Assembly: GCA_021234155.1 (NCBI GenBank)
Contig: JAJEKV010000035.1
Span: 10,852,407-10,916,406, forward strand
Reading direction: 5' to 3'
Length of the DNA: 64,000 nt
Source of the DNA: Isoetes taiwanensis
Lineage: Eukaryota; Streptophyta; Lycopodiopsida; Isoetales; Isoetaceae
Position numbers and translations under genes: made by a program. The notes beneath the pieces were generated by a model that did no database searches, was not told the DNA's origin, and saw only the letters and a program-made list of their open reading frames with translations. Positions 45,940 through 56,559 of the stretch are shown piece after piece; position 1 is the first letter of the stretch; the number at the start of each line of letters is the position of its first letter.

Positions 45940-47963
45940 ATCTTCTTCAATATAGTTAAAAGATTCAAATTCATAGTGACTGTCCTTTTGCCATCAGTAA
46001 TGGTACGCTCACCTCTTGACCATATAGGCCTAGCATCTACTATGGACAGCCATCTTCTTCCTAAAAGGAGGTCATAAATATCTGATTTTTCATTCATACC
46101 TTCAAAAGCAACCACTACAAAATTAGCAGCCACTACAATCCCTTCAATATCTAAAGGTACCTTGCTTACAATCCCTATGGGGTTTATTTTCGAATTGGAG
46201 AAGGATTTAAGTACCATTGGGGCTTTTTTGTCAACCTCTAGGCCACATTGTCTCATCACATGATGTGGCATGACATTTAAAGGTGAACCACCATCTAGTA
46301 ATACCTTGGACAAGGCTCTTTTACCAATGTTGGCAGCACAAGTGAAGGCACCTGGGTCATGCTCATCTTGTATCAGCATTTGTTCTTCAATGTGGTTTGT
46401 AAAAGCAATCTGCTCCTCTTGTGTGAGGTTAACTTGTTCCTCCTGAGTCAAACTAAGCATCTTTTTTCTGTAAGTAGGAGCAATTCTCAACAATGTGAGT
46501 AGGTCTACACTGATTTTTGAACTTTTCATAAGAGTCTCGAATTCATCATTGTCTTTATCTTTTCTCGGGAACTTTTGACAAGGCAGAGGAGGTATCAGTT
46601 GTTTACCTTCTTCTGCAGGTTTGTTTTTATTCCCTCTACCTTCTAGAGCACTTGTTTCTGTTTCTTCTCGAGTTGCCTCCTTGTCTTTCATCATAGCTCT
46701 GGTGTGCACAGCCATAATTTCTTCCTGCTCTTCAGATTCCTGCACAAACCTTATAGGATAAGAAGTTTCAGACAAATATTTAACAGAAGCAGTGGTTTCA
46801 GCAGTTTTTGCTTTTTCTTGTCTAGCAAAATACTCTTTAACACTACATCTATCTTCATAGTGTCCTGTGGCTTTGCAGAAAGTACAGACAGGGCACTCTT
46901 TACCATAATGGCCTCTCTTATTGCATTTAAGACAAAGCCTGTACCAACAAATCTCAGAAGAATGAGTGTCTCTCATGCAATGTGCACATGGAGGATAAGT
47001 TCTTCTTTCTGGTCTTGAAGCCTTCAATTCCTGGAGTTGTTTGGTCACTTCAAGTAGGGCCTCAGCAACCTTGTCAACATCTGTTTTGGTATTAGCAGCA
47101 GAGCTATCTGATTCTTCAGTTGTCTTGAATTTCTTTTTGTCTTTCTGAACAGCATAAACTGGTATGGCATCTGGACCCATATGCTCTTGTTCAAAATCTG
47201 GGAAGAAAGGATCATTAGTGGCATAAACATCATCTGGCAAGGAAGAAAGCACATCAGCAATTTCAATAGCCTTGTTAAAAGCCTTGTGAATGGTAGCAAA
47301 TCCCTCCTGCTTGTAAATCTTAAGCATTTTCCTGTGTACTCTCGGTCTGCCAGTCAAACCTCTTATAAAAGATGCAACAAGATGCAAAGTATGGTGAGGC
47401 ACTTGATTAGTTTGACATTTGGTGAGATACACATGAAATCTTTCTACATATTGATGAATAGTCTCACCATTTCTAATATGGAAGGTTTGTAATTCAAAAA
47501 TAAGATCTTGAGGATCATAAACCTTTCCAAACCTTGCTAGGAATCTTTTGATAATCTCATCCCATGTGTTAGTTCCATCACTCATCACATATTCCAACCA
47601 AGCTCTTACTTCATCATTTTTGAAGCACTTCTTGAATTCAGTGAACTTGGTACCTTTCTTGTGGCCATATTCTTGATAATACTCATCAAAAACCTTGAGA
47701 AAATTGTTAGCACTCATAGTAGAGTCAAATGTAGGAACAGGAATGGGAATATTCAGTTCAAAGTATTGAGCAGGCACAGTGGTGTTTAGATTCACGATTT
47801 GTTGAGATGTACGTACATACCTTGGGGGTGTAGCTTGTACCTCTGCATTATCTTGTACCTCAAAGATGTTCGGATGTCTCAAATTTCGCCTAGGAGCCAT
47901 AGTTCCCAAGAACCGGGGTGGATCTCGGTAGGAGCCTCCAAGATGTTGAGGGTATTCCGGCAA
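45933..47963 (-). CDS. Ty3-type retrotransposon gag-protease polyprotein, open frame
   Basis: An uninterrupted 676-codon frame; the likely start is MAPRRN at 47900. Domains in order: retrotransposon gag (about residues 85-250: EVRAWLEYVMSDGTNTWDEI, FELQTFHIRNGETIHQYVER, FIRGL), a charged linker, two zinc knuckles (CLKCNKRGHYGKEC near 341, then CTFCKATGHYEDRC), an acidic Gln/Glu-rich stretch with repeated LTQEEQ, and an aspartic protease (VLLDGGSPLNVM near 554; YDLLLGRRWL flap-end block near 640). DGG in place of DSG or DTG is common in plant Ty3 elements. RT and integrase are not found downstream, and no LTRs or primer-binding site were recognised. It is probably a recent deletion derivative or truncated copy. 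Confidence 0.85.
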   Translation of the reverse strand: MPEYPQHLGGSYRDPPRFLGTMAPRRNLRHPNIFEVQDNAEVQATPPRYVRTSQQIVNLNTTVPAQYFELNIPIPVPTFDSTMSANNFLKVFDEYYQEYGHKKGTKFTEFKKCFKNDEVRAWLEYVMSDGTNTWDEIIKRFLARFGKVYDPQDLIFELQTFHIRNGETIHQYVERFHVYLTKCQTNQVPHHTLHLVASFIRGLTGRPRVHRKMLKIYKQEGFATIHKAFNKAIEIADVLSSLPDDVYATNDPFFPDFEQEHMGPDAIPVYAVQKDKKKFKTTEESDSSAANTKTDVDKVAEALLEVTKQLQELKASRPERRTYPPCAHCMRDTHSSEICWYRLCLKCNKRGHYGKECPVCTFCKATGHYEDRCSVKEYFARQEKAKTAETTASVKYLSETSYPIRFVQESEEQEEIMAVHTRAMMKDKEATREETETSALEGRGNKNKPAEEGKQLIPPLPCQKFPRKDKDNDEFETLMKSSKISVDLLTLLRIAPTYRKKMLSLTQEEQVNLTQEEQIAFTNHIEEQMLIQDEHDPGAFTCAANIGKRALSKVLLDGGSPLNVMPHHVMRQCGLEVDKKAPMVLKSFSNSKINPIGIVSKVPLDIEGIVVAANFVVVAFEGMNEKSDIYDLLLGRRWLSIVDARPIWSRGERTITDGKRTVTMNLNLLTILKKIC

Positions 47964-50335
47964 TCCCTCAACCGGAATGGTCTAGGACCTCCGTGGTTGC
48001 TTTAGGCAACCACTCTATGCTCAAAATTTGCAGAAACAACCTTCAAAGAATCATTGAGAACCAAAATCCCAAATTGGAAGAAAATGCACAAGTGCCCAAC
48101 CTTTAGATTCCGAAAGCAATATAAGTTGAATTTTTTTCTGAAATCAATGCAATAGTATACTAGACAATTGATGTGATATATGTGCAAAATATATCCCAAG
48201 TCGATATCATTTGGTACTTTAAAATCACACAACCGACTAGGTCGAATTTGGTCAATGCCCTCGTGAGAGCTCCTTTTGCGAGAATTCTCTAGGAATATCT
48301 TTTTGAATGAAACCACACGGAAAGGTGTTAAAAGGTCTAAAGGGTTACGTGCAAACACTAATACGGTCCCGAAAATAAAGATATTTTGGAACTATGGGGT
48401 TTTATGAACCCATGTGACCGTGTCTTTTGCAACAGAGAATGCTTTTTTTCAAATTTTATCGATATTTAAGTAGGAAATCTATGTAAAAGGAACAGTAGAG
48501 ATATCCTAAATCAACCCTTGCTATTAAAACCACTAGAGCTTCAGGAGTTCAACTATAGAGTGTGCAATGGTGCAGTTAAAGTGATGAGAAACGGAATTGC
48601 ATTATGATGAGCAGAATTTTTTCTTTATTAACCATAGAACAGTGTTGATTGATATGCATACTAGTTGAAGGAAACAAAATAAGCTATTTTTTGAATTTTC
48701 TTTAGTCTTTATGCAATATAGAAGCTATTTCAGAGCTATTTTTGGAACTTCAACAATTTTCAAAGGGAAAGATATTACCAAATTGGATTTTCATTCACTT
48801 GATATATCAAATTGGAGGAATCACATCATTTTCGATGCCCACAGTTAATGAGCAAAGCATATTTCCGAAAAACGGACAGGTTTATGGTCAGCTTTACTGA
48901 TCAACGATCAATTTGAACAGCAAGGAGGGTCGAATCCGCAGCAGGAGATCGCTTTTGCATGTACTTCACACCAGCAGTCTTCAATTTAGCGTAAAAGCCC
49001 CTGGATTTTCGCATAGAGATTTGCCCTCTTTAAAAAGGCCCTGTTCTGTTGCAATTCTTGAATTTACGGCCAGATCCTTTGTCTTTTAGCTTCGATTTGG
49101 TTTTCTTGATGTTGCAGAGGTGGATTCGGAAGGTAATGATGCGAATTTGTGGTCGGATACTGCCAAAAATTCCGTTTCTTGGTTGGCAAAAATTTTAAGG
49201 GTTCTTGCTTTCTTCAGCGGATATATCCCACAGGCCAAGAGCAAAAAGTTAAACAAGGATATAAATACAGTTCTGAAGCCGTTTTCACTGATTACGTGGT
49301 CTCCTCCCACGCCAGCGTCGGCTCGTGTTTCGACCTGGCACGCCAGGGGGGACGCCACTTGGCGGAAAATGAGAGGGTAGATAGATGGGGGGGTAGATGT
49401 AGGTAGGTTTTGCCATTTTTTCCAAGAAGGCACGTTTCCCAAGAAGTAGCTTAAGGAGGTCCAAATAGACTCAATTTGAAAATTTTTTTTTGTGCCGTGG
49501 CATGTATTTTCACAAGGGCTACCGTGATGGTTTTGTCAAAAGATGATTTGGAGCACTTTGATTTTTGTCAAAAGAGTGAAGGGGGTGACTAGGCATGAAT
49601 TTTGGTGAGGTGGCAAATGTAATCGGCTGATGTGGTACCATTGGATGACAAAAACTTTTCCCCTAGTCAAAATGTTTTAATGAGGTGGATATGGAATGAA
49701 AATGATGTGGATTGACACGTGTGTAATGAATGGTGATGTGGACTTGTGAGTGATGATGTGGGCATAAAAAATTCCCTTTGCCAACTAGACATAGGTGACA
49801 ACCTTTGAATAGCCACCTTTTCCTCAACCTAGTGATCATTTTAACCCTAGGTCTTTGAAGTGAGAGAACGTAGGGTAATGCCTCAACATTTTTTTTAGTT
49901 TCTTTTGGTAAACTTATGAATGTATGGATGGATCATGAGTGTGTGGGTCATTTTGACTAGGGAAAGGTGAATTGACAATCCCAAAGTATGGTATGATGAA
50001 ATATAGATGTATGGGTAATGATAGTATGAAGTGTAGAGATGACAAGAAATAGGAAGGTGGAATATGAGTCAAATGGCAATTAAAATGGGAAATTGGCTAG
50101 GCAAAACTCTTACAACATCAAGAATCCAAACTTCAAATGCTCAAATCATGAAATAGACTTCATACCATGCTCATGTCTTGCAATTCTTCAACAAGTGACT
50201 TCAAATCTTGTAGGAGTGATCTCTAGTACCTTGGATGATAATCAAAAACCTTGTCCATCCTCCAATTTTGAGATAACCAAGTGAATGTCCTTCTTTGGTT
50301 CTTCTAAACATTTGTTCCTTTTGCTGTTTGACTGA
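47964..50335. other. No gene seen; possible retroelement leader
   Basis: On the minus strand this would be the untranslated leader and 5' LTR of the Ty3-type element, but no terminal TG/CA repeat or tRNA-complementary site was found. At 49090-49440 several overlapping frames on both strands reflect higher GC. At 49600-49780 there are repeated gatgtgg phrases. No gene is supported. Confidence 0.45.
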
Positions 50336-51105
50336 GTCTTCAAGTGCTTCTGAAAGCCAATGGTCTTCATATTTCCTCATGCATTCAATGAGCCAAATGT
50401 TAGATATGTCTAGGGCTCTTCTATGCTGCCATGAGTGGCAGCAGAAAGGACTGCTTGATTCTTGGGAGACAATTCATGTGCTATTTAAGATTAATCCAGG
50501 TGTGTGTCCACAGGTAGGTTCTCTGTGTTGGTAGATTCCTCTGGATAATATCACATGCCTCTATGTGCTTCTGTACATCCATTGGCTCAGCGGCGTTGGA
50601 AGCTTGCTGGTATTCTCACAGTTGGTTCTTGGTATGAGGCAGGATACTTGTTGACTTGGGATGCTTTTCAGACTAAGTTTATGCTATCTCAATGGGACAG
50701 AGCTCTGTGGCAAAAGTTGGCTGACATTCTGCCAGACGCTCCTTCACAATCAGTTGATGTGCCTATTTGGACTGTCCCCAAATTGTTAATTCACAACGTC
50801 TTGTGCATTCGTTATATCAAAAGCTGGTTGATGTTGACATTGTCCCCCCTCGGGCTGGTTGGCAGCTCCGCATTCCCCCTCCTTAGTGGAAGCGTCTGTG
50901 GTCCTGGGTCTGGAATAAATTGCTGCATCCCAAAGTTTCTACCTTATGGTGGCAACTCCTTCACAGATGTCTGCGAGTTAATGTGCTGGTTCATAAGTTT
51001 TATCCCCGCATTTCAGAACTCTGCCCACTGTGCAAGCGGCAAGTTGAGAGTCTCGAGCACTGCTTCTTTCTATGTGACCAAGTTCAGCCAGTTTGGTCAT
51101 GGTTA

Positions 51106-52866
51106 CTATGACCATATCTTCACTCTGCGAACACTCATAGAGGATAGACGGAATCGACGCCAGAATCTGTACTGTTGCTTTGTGGATTTCGCAAAGGCTT
51201 TTGACACAGTGCCTCGGGATAAGTTGTGGGATAGATTGAGACAGCCTAGGGACCCCGTCGACTTGCGTAATGCTATATACTGCACTATACGAGGCTTGCT
51301 CCGCCGTCTCACAATCGTCGGGGAGCCCGTTGTTAGTAGCATTGGGGTGCGCCCGGGGCTGCCCTCTATCCCCGCTGCTCTTGGCTTGTACATTGACCAG
51401 CTAGAAGAATGGCTAGGCCGATAAGCACCCGGGCGGGGAGGCGCCAGTTGATGCACCACATAATCCGCAACTCATATATGCTGATGATGTTGACCTCGCC
51501 GCATATACCCCAGAGGACATGCAACGCCACCTGACGCTTTGGACACTTTCGCCAATTCACCGACATGAGAGTTAACTTGGCCAAGACAAGGGTGCTGCTG
51601 GTCCCATCATCCCGCACCCACGCCTTCCCTCATTCACTTACCGTAAGGTGGTAGTGGAGGTGGCTCAGATCTTATAAGTATTTGGGCATTGAGTTTTCTA
51701 CTACCACACACCGATGCATCCATCGTTACGGGTCACCGCAGGCCGGAAAGCCCCATGCAATGCAAAACAACAAATCCAAGGCGAGCCGATGCATGGGGTC
51801 ACCAGCACACTTGTTCGTGGCCTTGGTTGAACCGGGTCCTCCTCTATGGGGCGAAGTGTGGGGCCAGTTATATCCCTCATCACTTGGAACGATTTAGAGC
51901 AGTACGTAAGGCCTTCTTGGCTCGCACCGGGAGTGAAATCCACGGTCCCCATATCGATCTTGCTCCAGAGACAGGCTTCCTTCCATTACAGAGGGCTGCG
52001 CTGAACGCCACATTATTTACTTCTAGAAGGTGGTGGCTATGGATGAAGCCCGACCGCCCAACCTTGCTTTGGCAAAGGGCGATGGGCCCGGCGACTCAAA
52101 AAGCCTCATGGAAAGACAAGCAAGCCCAAAGGTTCTCGCTATGGAATGTGCGCAGCACACGATGTGGACCGGTGCATACACCGAAGGAACGTCTTTGCCT
52201 TGAAGCAAGATTTGGATGCTTGCTTCATGGCCAAGCTTTGGGATGCAGAGGCCCCGTCACATGTCAAGGTGGCAAATTATCGACAAGCAGTTAATCCCAT
52301 GCTCACGAGGGGGCCCACACCACTACCCTCGTGCACCCATCTACCCATGAAAAAGCGCAGGGTGATTGCTTCCATTCAAGACAGTGCACACCACCTCCGC
52401 ATTGAGACAGGGAGATGGATTCGGGAGCGCGGAGGACGTGAGTCCGCCAATGCCGCCAACGAGCCATTGAGGATGAAAGTCACGCCCTCCAGCCCGTCCG
52501 TGCGACGAGCATATCCGGGGCTCGGTGATGCTCGGTTAGTTGTGCCCCATCGTGCCTTGCATGAGCTAATGAGCACGGCCTCCTCGTAGGCTTGTTGGGA
52601 TCATACCTCCGGAGGTAATGGATACGCTGGACTCGCTTATGCCCCCGTCCGACATTAACCTCACATTGTACTTGTGATTATGTATATAATCGTGGCAATG
52701 TGTCAAAGATTCTTATTGCTACTAAGGTTTTTCCCAGAAAACCCTTCGGGCGGGGGTTTTTTAATCCTGGTAGTAATACGCCTGCTGCTCTCTCTTTGTA
52801 CTTGGGTCCCATAGGCCAGTTGGTCTCCGTGGACGATAAAATCATATTCTATTCTATTCTATTCTC
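51106..52866 (+). pseudogene. LINE B copy 2: non-L1 LINE nested in LINE A
   Basis: The text begins with YDHIFTLRTLIEDRRNRRQN, then motif A YCCFVDFAKAFDTVPRDKLW (51165-51230), LRRLTIVGEPVVSSIGVRPG, LYIDQLEEWL, then in a shifted frame PQLIYADDVDLAAYTPEDMQ (about 51465) and SYKYLGIEF (51675). In further frames come LNRVLLYGAKCGASYIPHHL (51825), DLAPETGFLPLQRAALNATL (51955) and a C-terminal CRQCRQRAIEDESHA (52450). The 3' region has a hairpin around aaaacccttcgggcgggggt (52740-52765) and ends in (ATTCT)n at 52846-52866. This matches the architecture of LINE clades that end in short repeats and lack poly(A). It is 5'-truncated and full of shifts. Confidence 0.85.
52844..52866. repeat. (ATTCT)n tail of LINE B
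   Basis: Four tandem copies of attct at the junction with the resumed LINE A sequence, so the array is the 3' tail of the inserted element. Similar tracts lie at 53372-53393 and 40229-40246. Confidence 0.75.
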
Positions 52867-53371
52867 TTCCATGTGGTCTTCACTAGTCAGCAGGTGCTTC
52901 TCGCCATTTATCCTTCCACTTGGAACAGCTTGCAGCAACAGGCTTTCCACTTAGCTTTAGGCTGGTTGTTGTGGAAAAGAAGGCGAATGTGTATCTTTAA
53001 AGACTTAGTGTCGACCAACTTCTTCACGAGGCGCAAGACAGATTGGTGAAGGCATACCTATGTTCTCAGCTTGCTCCTGAGAAAAAACGTTTGACTTTTG
53101 AGGAACATTTGGGTATCTTATCTTATGCATAGTGGCTGCAATCAGTGGATTATCTTTGTCTGCTGAGATTTTATTCCTGTCTCTGCATCTATGCGTGTAC
53201 TTCTTCTGGAATATTGAATAAGAGTTTGTCGTAAAAAAAAAAATTATCGCGACGGCCAACATTTCTCTATTTTCTTGATGTAAAGTGAGGTCATGTCTAT
53301 TTGAGTTGCCTCTTCTATGCTGTCAATTTTGTAAAAGAAGATTGTAGATGTTGGGATGTATCACCCTTCTT

Positions 53372-53393
53372 TTCTATTCTATTCTATTCTATT
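53372..53393. repeat. (TTCTA)n tract
   Basis: Four to five copies of ttcta about 130 bp after the LINE A tail. It may be the end of another 5'-truncated LINE B type insertion (53246-53393), but no matching coding or 3' sequence was recognised. Confidence 0.6.
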
Positions 53394-54250
53394 GGGCCCA
53401 AAATGTACACTCAACATTAGGAAGTTTGAGAGGTTCCACGAACGTATTAAACCTTAAAGAACGAGAAATATTAGATAATTCATTACTTCTCCATGAAATG
53501 GATGCCTGAGAAGACATGACTGAAGGTTGGCATAAGGACATAGATGCCCATTGATTGTAACGTAACCCCAACTCTAATAAGGAAGGAAGTGAAGGGTATG
53601 AATAGTCTAGAGCTGTTGATTGTTTTATTATCTTTATTTTCTTCGACGGGTTTGTAATATCATATTCTGTTCCCAATGCTTATGTGAGAAGCTCAATACA
53701 GACACATGCATGTCTTAGCAAAAGAAATTTCTCAAAAATCCGGATCTTAATTTCTGTGGATATCCAATAGTCTACCTTTTCTAAGTGTCTCAAATTTGAT
53801 TTTACATATAACAGAAAACAGAAAACATCCATATCCAATAGTTTGGCATATAACATTTGTAAATTGCCACATTATTGAAGCTCACCTACCAAATGAATTA
53901 CAATGGTCATTTTGGTATAATATGGTGGATTGCCAATATTCATCCAAATGATGCAAGCTTCTTTGAAGTAACTATTCCATATTCCTTGATTTGGGCCAAT
54001 CACAAATTCTCAAACTATCCATATTCCTTAAAAATTACAACCGATTTGGGCCAATCACAAATTCTCAAACTATCGAAGGGAAAGATTAAAAAGAACCGGC
54101 CTCTTACAGCGTATTCATCAAAACCAGAACTATGAAGGCCCCTAATTTCTTAAAGATTTCTTTGCTAAAATGATGGATTTTTTAGATTGCATTAATAGTA
54201 AACAATGAGAATCAACAAACTGAGTGTGTTTTGATCGTCACCATATTCTG
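53394..54250. other. No gene seen; 30-bp direct repeat
   Basis: AT-rich DNA. gatttgggccaatcacaaat followed by tctcaaactatc occurs at 53989 and 54043. No coding sequence is recognised before LINE C homology starts near 54253. Confidence 0.5.
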
Positions 54251-55438
54251 CAGTGAAGTCATTTGCAAAAGAATATGGGAGAGTCAGAGCTGCTGAAGCT
54301 AGAGGACTATTGACGGCATTGTACCAGGAATTAGAAGTGCTTTGCGCTCGTGGCCATACTAGTGGAGTTAGAGAAAAGGAGTTATTATCTCAGATCAAGG
54401 CTATGGAAACTGTAAAAGTTACTGAAGCCAAGGTGAAGGCAGGGTTGCAGTGGTTCAAGGACGGAGATAGATGTCCCCAGTTCTTTTTTGCGGCTGCAAG
54501 AAGAAGGAAACTTGCCACTTCTATACATTCTTTGGTGTTGCCAGATGGCGCTCTTATCTCCGATCCAGTGAATCTTAAGCAGTATCTTCATCATCACTGG
54601 TCTTCATTCTTTGCACGACACCCATTGGCCTTTCAGAAGGACATGCAATTGGCCGTGTTGACTAAGGTGCGTCGCATTGTTTCTGAAGAGCAGAGGTTGC
54701 TTCTTGAGTCCAATATTGTGAAGGATGACTTAAAAGCAGTTGTGGCTCTCTTAAAAAGGGACAAATGCCCTGGTCTTAATGGCTTTCCTATTGAATTCTT
54801 TCAGAAGTTCTGGGACTGGTTGGAGGATGACATATATGATGGCTTTTGTGAGTTTCAGAGATTGAGGAGCCTTGATAAAAATACAGGTTGTATCTCTCTC
54901 ATTCCAAAGAGCAAGAAACCCAAGACTATTTCTGACTGGCGGCCTATTACATTGCTTTCCTCTGTGTACAAGATCTTTGCTAAGACATTGGCAGAAAGAG
55001 TCCGAGACATCTTGGCTGATGCTATCTCGTCAACACAATCTGACTTTCTCCGTCGTCGTTGTATTCTCAACAATGTGGCTGCTGCATATGAGGGAATATA
55101 TTGGGCCCAGTTTCAGGGTCATAGAGCAGTGTATCTTAAGCTTGATTTTGCTAAAGCTTACGATAGTGTTGATTGGGGTTTCTTGGAGAAGTGTCTTCTT
55201 GCACTTGGGTTTGGGGAGTCATTCACAAGGAATGTCATGAAGCTCCATACATCAGCCAGATCTACTGTTCTTTTCCAGGGCGAGCCATCTGATATTTTTG
55301 TAGTGGGTAGAGGAATTCGGCAAGGTTGTCCCTTAGCACCCTTGCTTTTCACAATTGTGGCAGAAGTATTATCCCAGCTCTTTTTTTTGAAGAACGTGTT
55401 TTACTTCATATTATACACTCAAAAGATTACAAAGTACT

Positions 55439-56551
55439 TCAAGAAGTAAGAAATATCCCTGAAGCATCAATCACTTTTAGATGATCACTCCATATTAGAA
55501 ATTTAATACGATCAGGCCAATTGGAGATCTGAAAGCAATTATACAACTTCTTATGAATTTCTTGAAGTACCACCTGAGAAGAAATATGCTTATCATAAAA
55601 GACCTTTCTTCGCCTTCGCTTCCATACACTCCATAGTAGCCAAGACTTTGCCATGTGAAATGCAATCCTTTTAGAAGCAGTCCACTGATTTGGATAAATA
55701 CCCAAAAGAAAGTGCTGACTATCCAAAGATACTCCAAAAAGAGAATGCAACCAAGACCTAAGACTACTCAGCTCTGCACACAAATATAAACAATGCTCCA
55801 ATGTTTCAATGCACCGCTCACATATTGGGCAAAGTGGGCTTACTCCCGGCTTAAAGCGATGAACCATCTCATTAACTCTCAAAGAGCGATGAATCACCTG
55901 CCAAAGTAAAACATTTACCTTTGGAGGATTATATTTAGACCAAACAAGGTTCCAGATGAATTGCCATTGAGAAGGCAAAGTCTGTAAGTGCCATTTTCGA
56001 GAAGGTGATAAAGTACTTGAGGATGTAAGCAATATGTAGCATGAACTTACTAGTTTCTTGCCTTCTTTAATACCTTGAACAAAGTTCCAGCATCTCTGGT
56101 CACCAACCTTCTTAATTAAAGGAAGAGCACTTGCTACATAAGCCCATATACTGATATCTTTATCCAACAACCCATATTTCTCCTGAAACCATTGCCAAGG
56201 AGCAATGTCAATACCAAAATACCATTGTTCAATAGAAATAATACCTGCTCTCCTCCACCTTGCTTGGGAGTGCGCATGCATAAATTCTACAACTGGGTGT
56301 AGTTGTCCATGAGTATACAAAGGCAACCACAAAAAGGGGGAAGATGCCCGAAGACAAGCTTCCCAATCAAATGTAATCACTGGCTGACTACTTTCCAGGC
56401 CCGGCAAGCCTTTCAAGATCGGAGAGGCATGTGAATAAGCTTTCAATGGATATAACAATGCCCAAGGGAGCTCAATTCTCACACCTCGCTTATGAAAACC
56501 ATACACTTCTTCACCGGATTGTTTAAGTAACTTCATACCGGTGATGCACAA
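55439..56551 (-). pseudogene. LINE D C-terminal region with zf-RVT
   Basis: A 370-codon frame: GFHKRGVRIELPWALLYPLK, WRRAGIISIEQWYFGIDIAP, KVNVLLWQVIHRSLRVNEMV, a zinc-finger-like CPICERCIETLEHCLYLC and SWLLWSVWKRRRRKVFYDKH. These are the regions after the RT fingers-palm in plant L1 elements. The frame is open to the 3' untranslated tail, but it is out of frame with the upstream RT, so no full ORF2 is made. Confidence 0.85.
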
Positions 56552-56559
56552 TCATCTTT

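Larger units (their letters stand above)
50340..53245 (+). pseudogene. LINE A: L1-like LINE 3' part, split by LINE B
   Basis: The left piece (50340-51105) carries the LINE post-RT region, GLLDSWETIHVLFKINPGVC, AQRRWKLAGI and QWDRALWQKLADILPDAPSQ, and then the zf-RVT segment RCLRVNVLVHKFYPRISELC with CPLCKRQVESLEHCFFLCDQ and VQPVWSWL (50920-51110). After about 1.76 kb the text resumes as VVFTSQQVLLAIYPSTWNSL then LGWLLWKRRRMCIFKD (52870-53010), matching the same stretch of LINE D minus (LLGIYPNQWTASKRI, SWLLWSVWKRRRRK). It ends at an A-run near 53232-53242. Frameshifts are present. Only the 3' third of a LINE was ever here. Confidence 0.85.

Noticed and set aside
49086-49442. Three overlapping frames as a gene
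   Set aside because: Open on both strands because of local GC content; no family features, and probably retroelement leader or LTR.
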